64,000 nucleotides of DNA from Paractinoplanes ferrugineus (GTDB lineage: Bacteria > Actinomycetota > Actinomycetes > Mycobacteriales > Micromonosporaceae), in assembly GCF_016862195.1 (NCBI RefSeq), contig NZ_BOMM01000047.1:62001-126000 (forward strand), given 5' to 3'. Numbering within the stretch: the stretch's first letter is position 1; each line of letters starts with the position of its first letter. Positions 27,038 through 35,591 of the stretch are shown one piece after another. A program made the translations under genes and the position numbers. The notes beneath the pieces were generated by a model, which made no database searches, had not been told where the DNA came from, and worked only from the letters and a program-made list of their open reading frames with translations.

Positions 27038-28312
27038 TCAGAGTCGGGCGATGGCCGAGGCCGGGTCCTCGATCGCGTCGGCGACGCCACGCATGAAGCC
27101 GGCCGCGACGCCGCCGTCGCAGACGCGGTGGTCGAACACGAAGCTCATCTGCGTGATCTTCCGGACGCACAGTTCGCCGCCGACCACCCACGGGCGATCC
27201 AGGATGCGGCCGAAGCCGAGGATAGCCACCTGCGGATGGTTGATGATCGCGGCGCTGCCGTCGACGCCGAAACCGCCGTAGTTGTTGAGCGTGAACGTGC
27301 CCGCCGACAGTTCTCGTGCGCTGGTGCGGCCGGCCCGGGCGGTGGCGGTGAGCCGGCGGATCTCGTCGCCGAGGCGGGCCGTGGTCATCGACTCGGCACC
27401 GAGCACCGCCGGCACCACCAGACCGCGCTCGCCCTGCACGGCGATACCGAGGTCGATGTGGTCGAACTCGATGATCTCCTGCCGCTCGGCGTCGAACCGG
27501 GCGTTGAGCACGGGGTACTCGCGCAGCGCGGCCACCGTGAAACGGGCCAGGTAGGCGAGCAGGCCCGGACCGCCCGGGTTGCTCTCGCGCAGCTGCCACA
27601 GCCTCGTCGCGTCCACATCGACCCACACTGTCGCTTCCGGGATCTCGGCACGGCTGCGGCTCAGCGCGGCCGTCGCGGCCTTGCGAAAACCACTGAGCGG
27701 GGTACGCCGTTCGCCCGCCCGTGGTGCGGAGGTCCGCGCCGGCGCGGAGGCGGCAACCGCGCGCTCGACGTCGGCCCGGACGATCACGCCACCGCGACCG
27801 GTCGCCTCGATCGAGGCCAGGTCGATGCCGTTGGCGCGGGCCAGGTTGCGCACCAGCGGTGAGGTGACTCGCGGCGCCGGCCGCGCTCCGGCGTCCGGGT
27901 GGGCGGGGGCAGCCGAGTGGGCGGGGGCAGACGGGTGAGCGGCGACGGGCGTGCCGGGAGTGCTCCGGGGGCGGCGACGACGAGCGGCGGCCGGGGCGGC
28001 GGAGGTGCCGTAGCCGATCAGGACGTTGCCGGAGCCGGCCTTCTCCTCCGCGCGGTAGGTGTCGGCCGGGGTCAGTGGCTCCACAGTGATCAGTGGCTCG
28101 CCGACGGCCAGCGTGGTGCCGGCGGTCGCGTGCAGGGTTGCCACCCGGCCGGCATAGGGCGACGGCACCTCGACCATCGACTTGGCCGTCTCCACCTCGG
28201 CGATGCCTTGGTCGACCTCGACGACGTCGCCCTCGGCCACGAGCCATTGCACGAGCTCCGCCTCGGTCAGGCCCTCGCCGAGGTCGGGCAGGCGAAACGT
28301 CTGAGCGGTCAT
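27038..28312 (-). CDS. bkdC: Branched-chain 2-oxoacid dehydrogenase E2 (dihydrolipoamide acyltransferase)
   Basis: About 424 residues from ATG 28312, overlapping the E1 beta stop (ATGA). The lipoyl domain occupies residues 1-80 with the lipoylated Lys in EVETAKSMVEVPS. A Pro/Ala-rich linker follows, then a subunit-binding domain (SPLVRNLARANGIDLASIEATGRGG) and a catalytic acyltransferase domain with the active-site DHRVCDGGVAAGFM. It transfers acyl groups from lipoate to CoA. Third gene of the dehydrogenase operon; no E3 gene is adjacent, so a shared lipoamide dehydrogenase from elsewhere is likely used. Confidence 0.94.
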   Translation of the reverse strand: MTAQTFRLPDLGEGLTEAELVQWLVAEGDVVEVDQGIAEVETAKSMVEVPSPYAGRVATLHATAGTTLAVGEPLITVEPLTPADTYRAEEKAGSGNVLIGYGTSAAPAAARRRRPRSTPGTPVAAHPSAPAHSAAPAHPDAGARPAPRVTSPLVRNLARANGIDLASIEATGRGGVIVRADVERAVAASAPARTSAPRAGERRTPLSGFRKAATAALSRSRAEIPEATVWVDVDATRLWQLRESNPGGPGLLAYLARFTVAALREYPVLNARFDAERQEIIEFDHIDLGIAVQGERGLVVPAVLGAESMTTARLGDEIRRLTATARAGRTSARELSAGTFTLNNYGGFGVDGSAAIINHPQVAILGFGRILDRPWVVGGELCVRKITQMSFVFDHRVCDGGVAAGFMRGVADAIEDPASAIARL

Positions 28313-29310
28313 CACTGCTCCCATTGCAGGTCGTCGACGGCGTCGAGCACCCGGTCCACGCCGGGCAGCTGGAAGTGCTCGAGTTTCGGCGGCGGGTAGG
28401 GGATGTCGAAGCCGCTGACCCGGCGGATCGGGGCGGCCAGCGAGGAGAAGCACCGTTCGGTGGTCCGGGCGACGATCTCCGAGGCGACGCTGGCGAACCC
28501 GGCCGCCTCGGCCACGACCACGGCGCGGCCGGTGGAGCGGACCGCGGCGCAGACGGTCTCGTCGTCGAACGGCACGATCGAGCGCAGGTCGACGACCTGC
28601 AGGCTCCGGCCCTCGCCGGCGGCCACCTCGGCCGCTTCGAGCGCCACCGGGACGGCCGGTCCGTACGCCAGCAGCGTGGCGTCGGTGCCGTGGCGGCGGA
28701 CCACCGCCGTACCGATGCCGGGTCCGGACGCCGGGAGGGTGACCTCCTGCTTGCTCCAGTACAGCTTCTTGGGTTCCAGGAAGACGACCGGGTCGGGCGC
28801 GTCGATGGCCGCGCGCAGCAACGTGTACGCGTCGGCCGGGGTGGACGGCGCGACGACGTGCAGGCCCGGGGTATGGGCGTAGTACGCCTCGGAGGAGTCG
28901 CAGTGATGTTCCACCCCGCCGATGCCGCCGGCGTAGGGCACCCGGATCACCATGGGCAGCGCGACCCGGCCGCGGGTGCGGTTGCGCATCTTCGCGACGT
29001 GGCTGACGATCTGCTCGAACGCGGGGTAGGCGAACGCGTCGAACTGCATCTCGACGACCGGGCGCATTCCGTTCATGGCCATCCCGACCGCCATGCCGAC
29101 GATGCCGGACTCCGCCAGCGGGGTGTCGAAGCAGCGGTTCTCGCCGAACTCGGCGGTCAGCCCGTCGGTGATCCGGAAGACCCCGCCGAGGGCGCCGACG
29201 TCCTCGCCGAACAGCACCACCGCCGGGTCGGCGGCCATGGCGTCGCGCAGAGCCTGGTTGAGTGCCTGCGCCATGGACATGGTGCGCATCTCGGCATCGA
29301 GCACCGTCAT
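28312..29310 (-). CDS. bkdB: Branched-chain 2-oxoacid dehydrogenase E1 beta subunit
   Basis: A 332-residue transketolase-type subunit from ATG 29310. Motifs include VVLFGEDVGALGGVFRIT, FDTPLAESGIVGMAVGMAMNGMRPVVEMQFDAFAYPAFEQIVSH and RVPYAGGIGGVEHHCDSSEAYYAHTPGLHVVAPS. It pairs with the alpha subunit to decarboxylate branched-chain 2-oxoacids derived from Val, Leu and Ile, giving acyl-CoA primers for fatty acids and secondary metabolites. Both neighbours overlap it by 4 bp. Confidence 0.94.
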   Translation of the reverse strand: MTVLDAEMRTMSMAQALNQALRDAMAADPAVVLFGEDVGALGGVFRITDGLTAEFGENRCFDTPLAESGIVGMAVGMAMNGMRPVVEMQFDAFAYPAFEQIVSHVAKMRNRTRGRVALPMVIRVPYAGGIGGVEHHCDSSEAYYAHTPGLHVVAPSTPADAYTLLRAAIDAPDPVVFLEPKKLYWSKQEVTLPASGPGIGTAVVRRHGTDATLLAYGPAVPVALEAAEVAAGEGRSLQVVDLRSIVPFDDETVCAAVRSTGRAVVVAEAAGFASVASEIVARTTERCFSSLAAPIRRVSGFDIPYPPPKLEHFQLPGVDRVLDAVDDLQWEQ

Positions 29311-30401
29311 CAGGACGTTCCTTCCCGGCTGAGTTCGTCGCTGAGCAGGGCGGCTTGCTCGCGCAACTGGGGCGTCGAGTGGGCGTACACGTAGGTGAAA
29401 AGGTCTTGGGGGTCGGGTTCGATGTCGGTGTTGAGGCCGGCGCGCAGGTGCTCGGCCACCCGGTCGGCCTCGGCGTCGAATCGGGCGCGGGTCTCGTCGG
29501 TCAACACGCCGCGATCGCGCAGGTAGGTCTCCAGGCGGCGGATCGGGTCGCGGTCCAGCCATTCCTTGACCTCGGCCTCGTCGCGGTAGCGGGTCGCGTC
29601 GTCGGCGTTGGTGTGCGCCTGCATCCGATAGGTGTGCGCCTCGATCAGCTGCGGCCCCTGCCCCGCCCGGGCCCGGTCCACGGCTTCGCCGAGCACGGCG
29701 AGCAGCGCGGCCATGTCGTTGCCGTCGACACGTTCGGCGGCGATGCCGTAGCCGATGCCCTTGTGCGCGAGTGACGGCGCCGCCGACTGGCGGGCCAGCG
29801 GGACGCTGATCGCGTACTCGTTGTTCTGCACGAGGAAGACGACCGGGGCGCGGAAGACGGCGGCGAAGTTCAACGCCTCGTGGAAGTCGCCCTCGCTGGT
29901 GCCGCCGTCGCCGCACATCGCCATGACGACCGTCGGTTCGCCGCGCAGCCGGGCGGCGTGGGCGACGCCCACCGCGTGCGGCAGCTGGGTCGCGAGCGGC
30001 GTGGCGTGCGGGGCGACGTGATGCTCGTACGGGTCGTAGCCGCAGTGCCAGTCGCCTTTCAGCAGGCTCAGCGCCTCGACCGGGTCGACGCCCTTGACCA
30101 CGGCGGCGACCGTGTCGCGGTAGGTGGGGAACAGCCAGTCGTCGGCGGTCAGCACCCGGGCGGCCGCGACCTGACACGCTTCCTGACCGTGCGAGGACGG
30201 GTAGACCGCCAGCCGGCCCTGGCGGACCAGCGCGTACGCCTGGTCGTTGAGCCGGCGGGCGGTGATCAGCGCGGCGAGGGACGCGAGCAGCTCGACGTCG
30301 TCCGGGACGGTGTGCGCCACGATGCCGGCCGGCTGTCCCTGGGCGTCGATCAGGGTGACCGGGTCCGCGGACGGCAGCAGCCGACGGGGGTCAGGTGTCA
30401 T
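29310..30401 (-). CDS. bkdA: Branched-chain 2-oxoacid dehydrogenase E1 alpha subunit
   Basis: About 363 residues from ATG 30401 (an in-frame ATG at 30437 is an alternative). The thiamine-diphosphate motif is AMCGDGGTSEGDFHEALNFAAVFRAPVVFLVQNNEYAIS, and the region RLAVYPSSHGQEACQVAAARVL is typical of E1 alpha. The conserved phosphorylation-loop-like segment THTNADDATRYR (read as AHTNADDATRYRDEAEV) is present. First gene of the operon, divergent from an Lrp-type regulator. Confidence 0.94.
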   Translation of the reverse strand: MTPDPRRLLPSADPVTLIDAQGQPAGIVAHTVPDDVELLASLAALITARRLNDQAYALVRQGRLAVYPSSHGQEACQVAAARVLTADDWLFPTYRDTVAAVVKGVDPVEALSLLKGDWHCGYDPYEHHVAPHATPLATQLPHAVGVAHAARLRGEPTVVMAMCGDGGTSEGDFHEALNFAAVFRAPVVFLVQNNEYAISVPLARQSAAPSLAHKGIGYGIAAERVDGNDMAALLAVLGEAVDRARAGQGPQLIEAHTYRMQAHTNADDATRYRDEAEVKEWLDRDPIRRLETYLRDRGVLTDETRARFDAEADRVAEHLRAGLNTDIEPDPQDLFTYVYAHSTPQLREQAALLSDELSREGTS

Positions 30402-30532
30402 GGGGTAATGGTGTGGGCGTCCCCACTTGTGTTCCACATCTGGCCGAAGAACGAGAGAATGACGCTCCTGAACGATCGTTCAACGGCCAAACGTCCAGCC
30501 GGAGCGGCGGGCGCGAAGGGAGACGGAGACAG

Positions 30533-31000
30533 GTGGCCAGCACCCTCGACGACATCGACCGGCAGATCCTCGACGCGTTCCGGCGCGACGGGCGGATGTC
30601 GATCCGGACGCTGTCCGAGACACTGCACATCTCGCGGGCCAACGCCTACTCCCGCGTCCAGCGGCTCCGCGACGACGGCGTGATCAAGGGCTTCCGCGCC
30701 GATGTCGACCACGTCGCGGCCGGGCTGGGAACATCGGCGTACGTGACGGTGAACCTGCACCAGGCCGAGTGGCGCACGGTCGGCGAACGGCTGCGCACGC
30801 TGCCCGGAGTGGTGCACATCGCCCTGGTCGGCGGCGACTTCGACGTGATCCTGCTGGTCCGGGCCCGCGACAACGCCGACCTGCGACGCCTGGTCCTCGA
30901 CGAGATCCAGGGCATGCCGGGGGTGGTGAACACCCGCACCTCCCTGGTGTTCGAGGAATTCGAGCCCAAGCCCGCCCAGCCGGCCGCGCCCGCGGGTTGA
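30533..31000 (+). CDS. bkdR: Lrp/AsnC family transcriptional regulator
   Basis: A 155-residue feast/famine regulator from GTG 30533, preceded by GGGAGACGGAGA. The N-terminal HTH reads LDDIDRQILDAFRRDGRMSIRTLSETLHISRANAYSRVQRLRDDGVIKGF; the C-terminal RAM domain begins LGTSAYVTVNLHQ and contains GDFDVILLVRARDNADLRRLV. Divergent placement, with about 130 bp to the E1 alpha start, makes it the likely regulator of the dehydrogenase operon in response to branched-chain amino acids. The symbol is by analogy with BkdR. Confidence 0.85.
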   Translation: MASTLDDIDRQILDAFRRDGRMSIRTLSETLHISRANAYSRVQRLRDDGVIKGFRADVDHVAAGLGTSAYVTVNLHQAEWRTVGERLRTLPGVVHIALVGGDFDVILLVRARDNADLRRLVLDEIQGMPGVVNTRTSLVFEEFEPKPAQPAAPAG

Positions 31001-31020
31001 CCGGGGCGGGCGTCCTTCGC

Positions 31021-31117
31021 GAAAACGTTTGTCATGGCAGTTGAGCTGCGCCGACGCCGCCGTTGAAATCCGGACAACGACATGCTTCAATCGGCTGGGG
31101 TGCTGGGAGCGCTCCCA
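31021..31117 (+). promoter_or_regulatory. Conserved promoter region of GH62 gene with CebR-type box
   Basis: Contains GAAAACGTTTGTCATG at 31021-31036, GACATGCTTCAAT at 31079-31091 and the perfect palindrome TGGGAGCGCTCCCA at 31104-31117. The last is the known operator sequence of the LacI-family cellulose regulators CebR/CelR. The same three elements in the same order and spacing precede the GH54 gene at 35403-35496. Confidence 0.8.
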
Positions 31118-31236
31118 AAGACGTCGGAGCCGGGCCGCCGGCCGCCCGCGTCGCACCTCCCCGCACCACGCCGAGCCGCGGGCCGGTCACCTCCGACCTG
31201 GCTTCGCGGGCATCCCCGCCCTTCAGGAGCATCCTC

Positions 31237-32679
31237 ATGACCCGAGCAAGAACGAGAAACATCGGATTGGTGTCGGCGAGCCTCGCGTTGGTGGCAGGTG
31301 CGGCGGTCGTCGCCGCCCGGCCCGCGGACGCGGCAGCCGCCGGATGTTCGGTGACCTACGCCGTCTCGTCGCAGTGGCAGGGCGGGTTCGGCGCAAGCGT
31401 GGCGATCACCAACCTGGGTGATCCGTTGACCGGCTGGAACCTCACATGGTCGTTCGGGGCCGGGCAGACGGTGACGCAAGCGTGGAACACGACGCTGACC
31501 CAGAGCGGTTCCGCGGTGACGGCGGCAAACGTCGGCTACAACGGCGCGGTCGGCACCAACGGGACAGTCTCCTTCGGTTTCAACGGGTCGTGGACCGGCA
31601 GCAACCCGACGCCGTCGAGCTTCGCGCTGAACGGGGTGACCTGCACCGGCGGCACGACGACGACCCCGCCGACCACGGAGCCCACGACCGGACCCACCAC
31701 CGGGCCCACGACCGGACCCACGACGGGCCCGACCACCGGACCCACGACGGGCCCGACCACGCCGCCCGCGACGTGCACGCTCCCGTCGTCGTATCGGTGG
31801 ACGTCCACCGGACCGCTCGCCACCCCACGGTCGGGCTGGGTCTCGCTCAAGGACTTCACCGCCGTGCCCTACAACGGCAAGCACCTGGTCTACGCGACGA
31901 CCCACGACACCGGCTCGACGTACAGCTCGATGAACTTCGGCCTTTTCACCAACTGGTCGGACATGGCTTCGGCCAGCCAGAACGCGATGTCCTCGGGCAC
32001 CGTCGCGCCGACGCTGTTCTACTTCGCACCGAAGAACATCTGGGTGTTGACCTATCAGTGGGGAGCGACCGCGTTCTCCTACCGCACCTCGAGCGACCCG
32101 ACCAACGCCAACGGCTGGTCGGCGGCGAAGCCGCTGTTCTCCGGCAGCATCACCGGTTCCGGCACCGGCCCCATCGACCAGACCATCATCGGTGACAGCC
32201 AGAACATGTACCTGTTCTTCGCCGGGGACAACGGCAAGATCTACCGAGCGAGCATGCCGATCGGGAACTTCCCCGGCAACTTCGGTACCAGCTACACCAC
32301 GATCATGAGCGACACCCAGGCCAACCTGTTCGAGGCGGTCCAGGTCTACAAGGTGCAGGGCCAGAACCAGTACTTGATGATCGTCGAGGCGATGGGCCGC
32401 AACGGCCGATACTTCCGGTCGTTCACCGCCACCAGCCTGTCCGGCAACTGGACCCCACAGGCGGCCACCGAGAGCAACCCGTTCGCGGGCAAGGCCAACA
32501 GCGGTGCCACCTGGACCAACGACATCAGCCACGGCGACCTCGTCCGGGCCACCGCCGATCAGACCATGACCGTCGACCCCTGCAACCTGCAACTGCTCTA
32601 CCAGGGGTACGCCCCCGGCTCGTACCCCGACTACGGCAAGCTGCCCTACCGCCCCGGTGTCCTGACGCTGCGGCGCTGA
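31237..32679 (+). CDS. Secreted CBM2-GH62 alpha-L-arabinofuranosidase
   Basis: 480 residues from ATG 31237 with AGGAG at 31225-31229. Residues 1-35 form a signal peptide. A CBM2 module follows ([15 protein letters not shown] to GVTC, with Trp in NLTWSF and TQAWN), then a Thr/Pro/Gly repeat linker and a GH62 catalytic domain from about residue 185 ([25 protein letters not shown]). The presumed general base is Asp in SLKDF, the acid is Glu in [10 protein letters not shown], and [10 protein letters not shown] holds another conserved Asp. GH62 enzymes release arabinose side groups from arabinoxylan outside the cell; the CBM2 would bind cellulose or xylan. Expression is probably controlled by the upstream CebR-type box. 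Confidence 0.94.
   Translation: MTRARTRNIGLVSASLALVAGAAVVAARPADAAAAGCSVTYAVSSQWQGGFGASVAITNLGDPLTGWNLTWSFGAGQTVTQAWNTTLTQSGSAVTAANVGYNGAVGTNGTVSFGFNGSWTGSNPTPSSFALNGVTCTGGTTTTPPTTEPTTGPTTGPTTGPTTGPTTGPTTGPTTPPATCTLPSSYRWTSTGPLATPRSGWVSLKDFTAVPYNGKHLVYATTHDTGSTYSSMNFGLFTNWSDMASASQNAMSSGTVAPTLFYFAPKNIWVLTYQWGATAFSYRTSSDPTNANGWSAAKPLFSGSITGSGTGPIDQTIIGDSQNMYLFFAGDNGKIYRASMPIGNFPGNFGTSYTTIMSDTQANLFEAVQVYKVQGQNQYLMIVEAMGRNGRYFRSFTATSLSGNWTPQAATESNPFAGKANSGATWTNDISHGDLVRATADQTMTVDPCNLQLLYQGYAPGSYPDYGKLPYRPGVLTLRR
31678..31764 (+). repeat. Tandem Thr-Gly-Pro-Thr linker repeat
   Basis: Near-identical 12-bp units encode a repeated TTGP linker joining the CBM2 and GH62 modules. Such repeats flex the enzyme and vary in copy number; this is coding sequence, not a regulatory array. 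Confidence 0.85.
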
Positions 32680-32690
32680 CCAACGAGAAC

Positions 32691-32722
32691 CGATGGGCTG
32701 CCACCGAAGTGGCAGCCCATCG
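32691..32722 (+). terminator. Strong hairpin terminator after GH62 gene
   Basis: Perfect 14-bp stem CGATGGGCTGCCAC/GTGGCAGCCCATCG with a CGAA tetraloop, 12 bp after the GH62 stop codon and followed by TTCGGG. A classical stem-loop terminator lacking a long U-tract. Confidence 0.85.
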
Positions 32723-33010
32723 TTCGGGCCGGCCGCCCGAGCACTTCGGCTTGTTCGAGGCGTTCGCCGGGGCGCAGGGCTCCGCCCGGGCCGGAGCAGG
32801 AGTGACCGAACCCTCCTCCTCGGATGAAGACCGAGGTCGGCCGGGCTCGCGGCGCGGATCGGCCGAGTCGTCGGCACGACCGCGCCCGGGGTCTCGTTCC
32901 GGTCGGGTGAATGCCGACATTGAGGTACGACATTGCGGAAAGTCACCGGTCCGTCAGGCGATGCGGACGACTCACCTCGCCGCGGGCGCGGGAACCTCTA
33001 CCCTGGCCGG

Positions 33011-33610
33011 ATGACTCAGGCCAGTCCCGCCGGCGCCAACGCGCGCGGCCGGGCGCGTCGCGAAGCACTCCTCACGGCGGTGACGGCGGATCTCGCCGCC
33101 AACGGGCTGGTCGACTTCTCGATGCGCCGGGCGGCGAGGGCCGCGGGCACCACCCACAAGGTACTGATCTATCACTTCCAGACCAGCGAGCTTCTTCTCG
33201 AGGAGGCCATGCGCCGGCTTCGGATGCGGCGCATCGAGGGCGCACTGACCGGCGCCGGGGCCGGCGGGACGCTGGCGGAGCGCGTACGGGCGCTGTGGCC
33301 GTCGCTGGCCGCGGACGACACCGGCCTCCGGGTCATCGACCAGGCCATCGGCCTGGCCATGTACGACCCGCAACGGTACGTCCATCTGGCGGCGGACGCC
33401 TCCGACCTCTACGTCGGACCGCTCGTCTCGCTGTGTCCGCCGGATTGGCGGGCGGAACGCAAGCGCCAGGTGGCCGAGATGGTCATGGCAACGATGCGCG
33501 GGTTCCTGATGGAGTGGCGCACCACCCGCGACGAGTCGCGGATCGAGGCCGGGCTGGCGGCTCTTACCCGCGCGCTGGACAGCGAGGAGGCCCGGGCCGA
33601 CCACGAATGA
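33011..33610 (+). CDS. TetR family transcriptional regulator
   Basis: A 199-residue regulator from ATG 33011; the frame upstream to 32933 lacks a ribosome site. The N-terminal HTH reads RREALLTAVTADLAANGLVDFSMRRAARAAGTTHKVLIYHF. The C-terminal ligand domain is helical and not assignable. The following alpha/beta hydrolase gene starts 55 bp downstream on the same strand and may be its target or partner. Confidence 0.88.
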   Translation: MTQASPAGANARGRARREALLTAVTADLAANGLVDFSMRRAARAAGTTHKVLIYHFQTSELLLEEAMRRLRMRRIEGALTGAGAGGTLAERVRALWPSLAADDTGLRVIDQAIGLAMYDPQRYVHLAADASDLYVGPLVSLCPPDWRAERKRQVAEMVMATMRGFLMEWRTTRDESRIEAGLAALTRALDSEEARADHE

Positions 33611-33665
33611 CCACGGCGTTGACCGCAAGTGAGCCAGGTGGTTCACTTGTGTCGGGGGGTGCCTG

Positions 33666-34568
33666 ATGACTGTCCGGGCTCGCGTCAAGGTGCGGTTCAG
33701 CAGCGGTTCCGACGAGTGCGTCGCATACCACTACCCCGGCACGAACGGCGCCTGTGTGGTGATGGGCCCGGGCGGCGGGATCACGAAGGAGCCGGGCACC
33801 GACCGGTTCGCCACCCGTTTCCATCGCGCCGGCTACAGCGTCCTCGCCTTCGATCATCGGCACTGGGGGGAGAGCGGCGGGACGCCCCGTCAGGTCATCC
33901 GGGTGGGCTCCCAGCTGGCGGACTGGAAAGCGGCAGTGCGCACCGCCGCTCGACTTCCCGAGGTCGACGCCACCCGGATCGCGCTCTGGGGGTTCTCACT
34001 CTCCGGTGGTCACGTCGTCAAGGTCGCCGCCGACAGGGCGCTCGGAGTCGCGGCGGTGATCGCGCAGACCCCGTTCAGCGACGGGCTCGCGCTCTTCCCG
34101 AACGCCCTGCGACACGAGACGCTCGGCGTGGTGGCGCGATTCCCGCTCATCGCCGCCGGTGACCTGCTCCGCGGCGCCCTCGGACGCGAGCCCCGACTCA
34201 TCCCGCTCGCCGGCCCGAAGGGGACGGTGGCGATGCTGACCACGCCCGACGCTCAACTGGGCGACCGCGCACTCGACCCGGACGGCGCCTACCCGGACTG
34301 GACCCGGTCGGTGGCGGCGCGTTCGGTGCTGCCGCTCGGCTCCTACCGCCCGACCCGGTCCGCTCGCAAGCTCACCGCCCCGCTGCTGGTGGTGGTGGCG
34401 CGCGCCGATCAGACGAACCTGCCCGGTCCCGCTGTCAAGATGGCCCGCCGAGCTCCCCGCCACGAACTCCTGGAGCTGTCCGGCCACCACTACGCCCCGT
34501 TCCTGGACGAACATGACACCGTCGTCGCCGCCGAGCTCGACTTCCTCGAGCGCCATCTGAGCACGTGA
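33666..34568 (+). CDS. Alpha/beta hydrolase
   Basis: A 300-residue alpha/beta-hydrolase-fold protein. VVMGPGGGITKEPGTDRFATRF holds the oxyanion region, the nucleophile elbow is IALWGFSLSGGHV, and the C-terminal catalytic residues fit Asp in VVARADQTN and His in LSGHHYAPFLDEHD. It resembles the YcjY/acetyl-xylan-esterase-like group of serine hydrolases. No signal peptide is present, so the substrate is intracellular; it is unknown. Confidence 0.87.
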   Translation: MTVRARVKVRFSSGSDECVAYHYPGTNGACVVMGPGGGITKEPGTDRFATRFHRAGYSVLAFDHRHWGESGGTPRQVIRVGSQLADWKAAVRTAARLPEVDATRIALWGFSLSGGHVVKVAADRALGVAAVIAQTPFSDGLALFPNALRHETLGVVARFPLIAAGDLLRGALGREPRLIPLAGPKGTVAMLTTPDAQLGDRALDPDGAYPDWTRSVAARSVLPLGSYRPTRSARKLTAPLLVVVARADQTNLPGPAVKMARRAPRHELLELSGHHYAPFLDEHDTVVAAELDFLERHLST

Positions 34569-34604
34569 CGACGATCAGCCCCGTGGCAACGCCGGGCCGA
34601 CGAC

Positions 34605-35267
34605 TCATGGAGCGGGCACGTCGTCGAACGTCGGCGGCACGGTCAGCCACGTCACCCGGTCGACGGGCCAGAACAACGTGAAGGCCCGCCCCACGATCGA
34701 GTCGGCCGGAATGGTCGCCTTCTCGATGTCCTGATCGGTCAGCCAGTGTTCGAGCGAGTCCGCGGAAGCTGAGCGGTGATCGCCCATCACCCAGATCCGG
34801 CCCGGCGGGACCGTGACGTCGAAGGGCTTGCCGGCCGCTTCATCGGCCACGCCGTCAAGATCCTTGAAGACGTACGGCTCGTCGAGAGCGTGGCCGTTGA
34901 CCGTGATGCGGTGCGTGGCGTCGCAGCACTGGACACGGTCGCCGCCGACCCCGATGACACGCTTGATGAAGTCCTTGTCCTTGCTGCTCTTACGCCATTG
35001 CCGCGGAGCCTCGAAGACGATGATCTCGCCGCGCCGGGGGTCGCGGAAATTGTAGGTCAGCTTGTTGACCAGCACCTTGTCGTTGATGTCGAGGGTGTGC
35101 TCCATCGAGGGCGAAGGGATGAAGAACGTCTGCACCACGAACGCCCGCACCAGGAGGGCGACCAATACCGCCACCCCGAGGAGGATCGGCAACTCGCGCC
35201 AGAACGAACCCCGACGCTTATCGATCTGCTCGTCCACCATGAACGGATCGTACGCATCAGTCGCCAA
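34605..35267 (-). CDS. lepB: Signal peptidase I
   Basis: A 220-residue S26 family signal peptidase with one N-terminal membrane anchor (LPILLGVAVLVALLVRAFVV). The catalytic Ser is in IPSPSMEHTLD (about residue 54) and the catalytic Lys in FIKRVIGVGGD (about residue 102); box E is WVMGDHRSASADS. ATG 35267 or ATG 35240 may be the start. It removes signal peptides from exported proteins such as the secreted enzymes encoded on either side. Confidence 0.94.
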   Translation of the reverse strand: MATDAYDPFMVDEQIDKRRGSFWRELPILLGVAVLVALLVRAFVVQTFFIPSPSMEHTLDINDKVLVNKLTYNFRDPRRGEIIVFEAPRQWRKSSKDKDFIKRVIGVGGDRVQCCDATHRITVNGHALDEPYVFKDLDGVADEAAGKPFDVTVPPGRIWVMGDHRSASADSLEHWLTDQDIEKATIPADSIVGRAFTLFWPVDRVTWLTVPPTFDDVPAP

Positions 35268-35402
35268 CCACGGGCCCGGTGATCACGTGCACCGGCCCGC
35301 AGCATCCCGGGCTCCGTTCCGGGCTCCGGCAGCCGCCGGTCTCTAACCTGACACCGACCAGCACCACCGGCACGATGGGCGGGCTCGGCCGCGCGCTCCA
35401 GG

Positions 35403-35496
35403 GAAAACGTTTGTCATGCCGCCTGAACTGCGGTGATGTTTCCATTGAGTTGCAGGACAGTGACATGTTTCAATGTGTTGGCTGGGAGCGCTCCCG
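35403..35496 (+). promoter_or_regulatory. Conserved promoter region of GH54 gene with CebR-type box
   Basis: Repeats the GH62 promoter plan: GAAAACGTTTGTCATG at 35403-35418 (identical 16-mer), GACATGTTTCAAT at 35462-35474 and TGGGAGCGCTCCCG at 35483-35496, one base off the perfect CebR/CelR operator. It lies about 95 bp upstream of the GH54 start and would co-regulate GH54 and the following GH5 gene with GH62. Confidence 0.78.
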
Positions 35497-35591
35497 CGCC
35501 CCCGCGATGCCGCCGTCCGGCCGCGCCGCGAGCGAGATCGCTGGGCCGGCCAACATCATCGCCGCCGCTGTCGCTGCACCCGGAGGAGACC

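Noticed and set aside
30395-30532. N-terminal extension of the Lrp/AsnC frame
   Set aside because: The extra 46 codons precede the conserved HTH start, overlap the divergent promoter and lack a ribosome site; GTG 30533 fits the family length.
31678-31764. Short repeats considered as a CRISPR-like or regulatory array
   Set aside because: They are in frame inside the GH62 gene and encode the TTGP linker; no spacers are present.
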